From Pholiota molesta (lineage: Eukaryota; Basidiomycota; Agaricomycetes; Agaricales; Strophariaceae): a stretch of 24,286 nucleotides of DNA. Positions 22,460 to 24,286 of the stretch are shown here, piece by piece (positions within the stretch are counted from its first letter, which is position 1; each line of letters opens with the position of its first letter). The DNA is taken from the NCBI GenBank assembly GCA_014925825.1, contig JACGCK010000437.1, positions 1 through 24,286 on the forward strand. Direction: 5' to 3'. The position numbers and the translations under genes are program-made. The notes under the pieces were generated by a model. That model made no database searches, was not told the DNA's origin, and saw only the letters and a list, made by a program, of their open reading frames with translations.

Positions 22460-24286
22460 CTAATCGAAGACGGGGGTGTTGAAGATGTCGTCGTGATCTA
22501 CGATGATCGTAAATCCAGATCTACAGTTGAATTAAGCGCCAAAGACGCACCTTTGCCATTAGCGAGAATGTATTTTTTCTCATTCTGCGCGAGATGGCGC
22601 AAGTAGCTGCAGAGCTTGTGGGAATAGCGGCGACCCTCTTGTTGAAGCGAGCCTCCGCGAATGGCGGCGACGGCGACGCTGAACCGTCGGTGTGGTTGCA
22701 AATCATCATCTGTGTAAGCCAAATCTCATGGTCAGCGATACTGGTATATAGACAAGCAAGAAAAGACGTACATCGAAAGGAGAAGTCGTTGTGCCTTCTT
22801 CGCAATAGCCGTCGATTGTGACACGGTCGAGGTTGGGGCGCCCGAAAAGCAGGCCTTGTAGCTCAATCGGGTAGCCATGGTAGTTGAAATGGATTGAACG
22901 ATCTGTGGTAAAGAGCGTCTCGAAGGCATCGGGGCTCAACGAATGCGGATGCAGGCCAGTGTTCGCCAGGATCATGAGATCGGTAACGTTCACGACGCGC
23001 ACTCGGAGTTCGGGGCCTCTTTGCGGAGAAGAGCAGCCGCGGCGATGACCTCGAATGTCACTTCTACACCGATGCCAACGAGGACACTGGTTGAACGCAT
23101 GAGTTCAAATACAGTGACAGCCAAGAGAATGAAACGTACACATCTGGGTCGACACCTTTGTCGACACTGGCAAAGTCCCAAACCGATGCTCCGGCGATGC
23201 AATGCCTGTTGGCCTCTTCCGGAGAGAGCCACACAGGCGTGGGTTGTTTGCTTCCAACCATGAGATTGATATAGTTCTTCGCCCTCAAGCAATGTGAAGA
23301 CTGTGGACAGAAGCAGTTGGCATCGGGCGGAAGGTATACGCGGGCGAACTTGGGCTTGAGGTTGAGGACGGCGCCGATGAACGAAGGATTCTGATGAGAG
23401 AACCGTTATGCTCCTGGCGAGTCCATGTCGACGTTCGATGTAGTTCAAGGAGCCTACTGGCTGGCGCCACTTGGTTTCGGCGGCCATTTTGACAAACTTG
23501 GAGTACTGAACCATCATGGTGTGCACGATGCCGATGAAGGCTTCGTAGCTGGGGAAGAGCCCCGTGCGTCCGGTGAGTGTGTAGCCTTGCAGCATTCCTT
23601 GACAGGTGTGCTCGGAAAGAATCTCGATGACACGTCCGCCTTGAGCGCGCGAGGCAATATCCCATTGGAAGTTGCGGCCAGTGTCCTCGAAGACGGCATC
23701 CAACTTGTTGGAGACCAGTTCGTCCGGCGAGAAGATGCGGAATGTTTTTGGGTTCCTGTGGTAAACTCTGAGTTAGTATCCATATGGTAAGAGGGTCTGG
23801 GCAAGCATACTTTTTGATGACTTCTCGCAAGAAGCGCCCAACGGCCTTCATACAGCTCGCCTGCGCTCCACTTTCAAAACATAAATCCATCCATTCCGGT
23901 GTTAACAGAGGGTCATATGCGTTGTTGCTTTCCTTTCTCTGGCCGAGCTTCTTCGCATTGGCATCTGGAATGATATCGAGGATCTTGCTGACGGGAGAAC
24001 CTTCCGAAGTGAAAAGTTCTCCTGGTTTGTAGGACTCCAGCCACGATTGTAGATCAGCGAGTTCGCCGTCGTCGGTCTTGGCGAGAGGTAGGGGGACTTG
24101 ATGTGAGTGGAATGAGCCTTCGACAAATTCGCCGTGGACTATCTTGGTCCTCCGAGACCTTTGGGTGTACGAAGGACGAGCATGGGCCAGCGTGGCTTGA
24201 GAATGGGATTGCCACTACGAGCAGCATGTTGAATCTTCTTGATTTCTGCAAGCGCCCAATCCATCGAAGCGGCGATGTCATTATCG
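22460..24286 (-). CDS. Phosphoketolase (xylulose-5-P/fructose-6-P), C-terminal two-thirds; 5' end outside window
   Basis: Thiamine-diphosphate enzyme that splits xylulose-5-phosphate with phosphate into acetyl-phosphate and glyceraldehyde-3-phosphate; it acts in the cytosol. Exons in transcription order: beyond 24286 to 23811, 23755-23140, 23086-22772, 22709-22551, 22497-22460. Visible: WPMLVLRTPKG, HGEFVEGSFHSHQVPL, RIFSPDELVSNKLDAVFEDT, EILSEHTCQGMLQGYTLTG, PSYEAFIGIVHTMMVQYSKF, LNYIETSTWTRQEHNG, SKQPTPVWLSPEEA, GASVWDFAS, VNVTDLMIL, then MMICNHTDRFSVAVAAIRG and an end reading IFNTPVFD. About 535 of the usual ~800 residues are present. Frame breaks needing a one-base gain: near 24145, 23433, 23401, 23013 and 22686, plus a compensated pair at 23295-23312. 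All four introns (53-62 nt) are clean GT-AG. Family is beyond doubt; the left part of the coding sequence is not in the window. Confidence 0.95.

Noticed and set aside
22990..23703. A 237-codon gene ending in the phosphoketolase region
   Set aside because: Its beginning is true phosphoketolase sequence, but after NYIE it continues in a wrong frame past a lost base; the true frame carries on as TSTWTRQEHNG.

Overview
This is a nuclear genome window from a filamentous fungus, most likely a basidiomycete of the Agaricomycetes. The genes are cut by many GT-AG introns of about 47-80 nt with occasional tiny exons. The gene content also fits: a GMC (aryl-alcohol-oxidase-like) oxidoreductase, paired polyporopepsin-type aspartic proteases, an SRA-YDG methyl-DNA reader, an Hst3/Hst4-type sirtuin and a phosphoketolase. 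No bacterial operons, rRNA, tRNA or CRISPR arrays were seen.

Layout. (1) 25-892, +: 3' half of the bifunctional 6-phosphofructo-2-kinase/fructose-2,6-bisphosphatase gene, cut by the left window edge. (2) About 900-3150: a repeat-rich patch. Two inverted ~200 bp arms (1337-1386 plus 2122-2245, against 2830-3028) face away from a ~585 bp spacer. The left arm is interrupted by a ~711 bp MITE-like element with 26-nt terminal inverted repeats. (3) 4253-4885, +: intronless small protein of unknown function with a mitochondrial-looking N-terminus. (4) 6813-8988, +: sirtuin with a long C-terminal tail. (5) 9701-10849, -: SRA-YDG domain gene, tail to tail with the sirtuin in an AT-rich stretch. (6) 13072-15393, +: secreted GMC oxidoreductase, ten exons. 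(7) 17713-19587 and 20113-22146, +: tandem A1 aspartic proteases with shared intron positions and hydrophobic GPI-type tails. (8) 22460-24286, -: C-terminal two-thirds of a phosphoketolase, running off the right edge.

How the genes relate. Three neighbouring genes (GMC oxidase and two proteases) encode secreted or surface enzymes. Sirtuin plus SRA protein form a convergent pair of chromatin factors. PFK-2/FBPase-2 and phosphoketolase at the two edges both act on sugar-phosphate flux, but nothing ties them to each other.

The most consequential observation is that six of the eight recognisable genes can only be read by allowing single-base indels, nearly all one-base deletions and many in homopolymers, while splice sites and codons on both sides stay intact. 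About 28 such sites were located by reading conserved motifs across frames. This looks more like an unpolished assembly than real gene death, so gene models called automatically here will be fragmented. The other structural highlight is three in-frame microexons of 9, 11 and 12 nt. I found no convincing new defence or mobile system; the inverted-arm locus is the best candidate for something undescribed.
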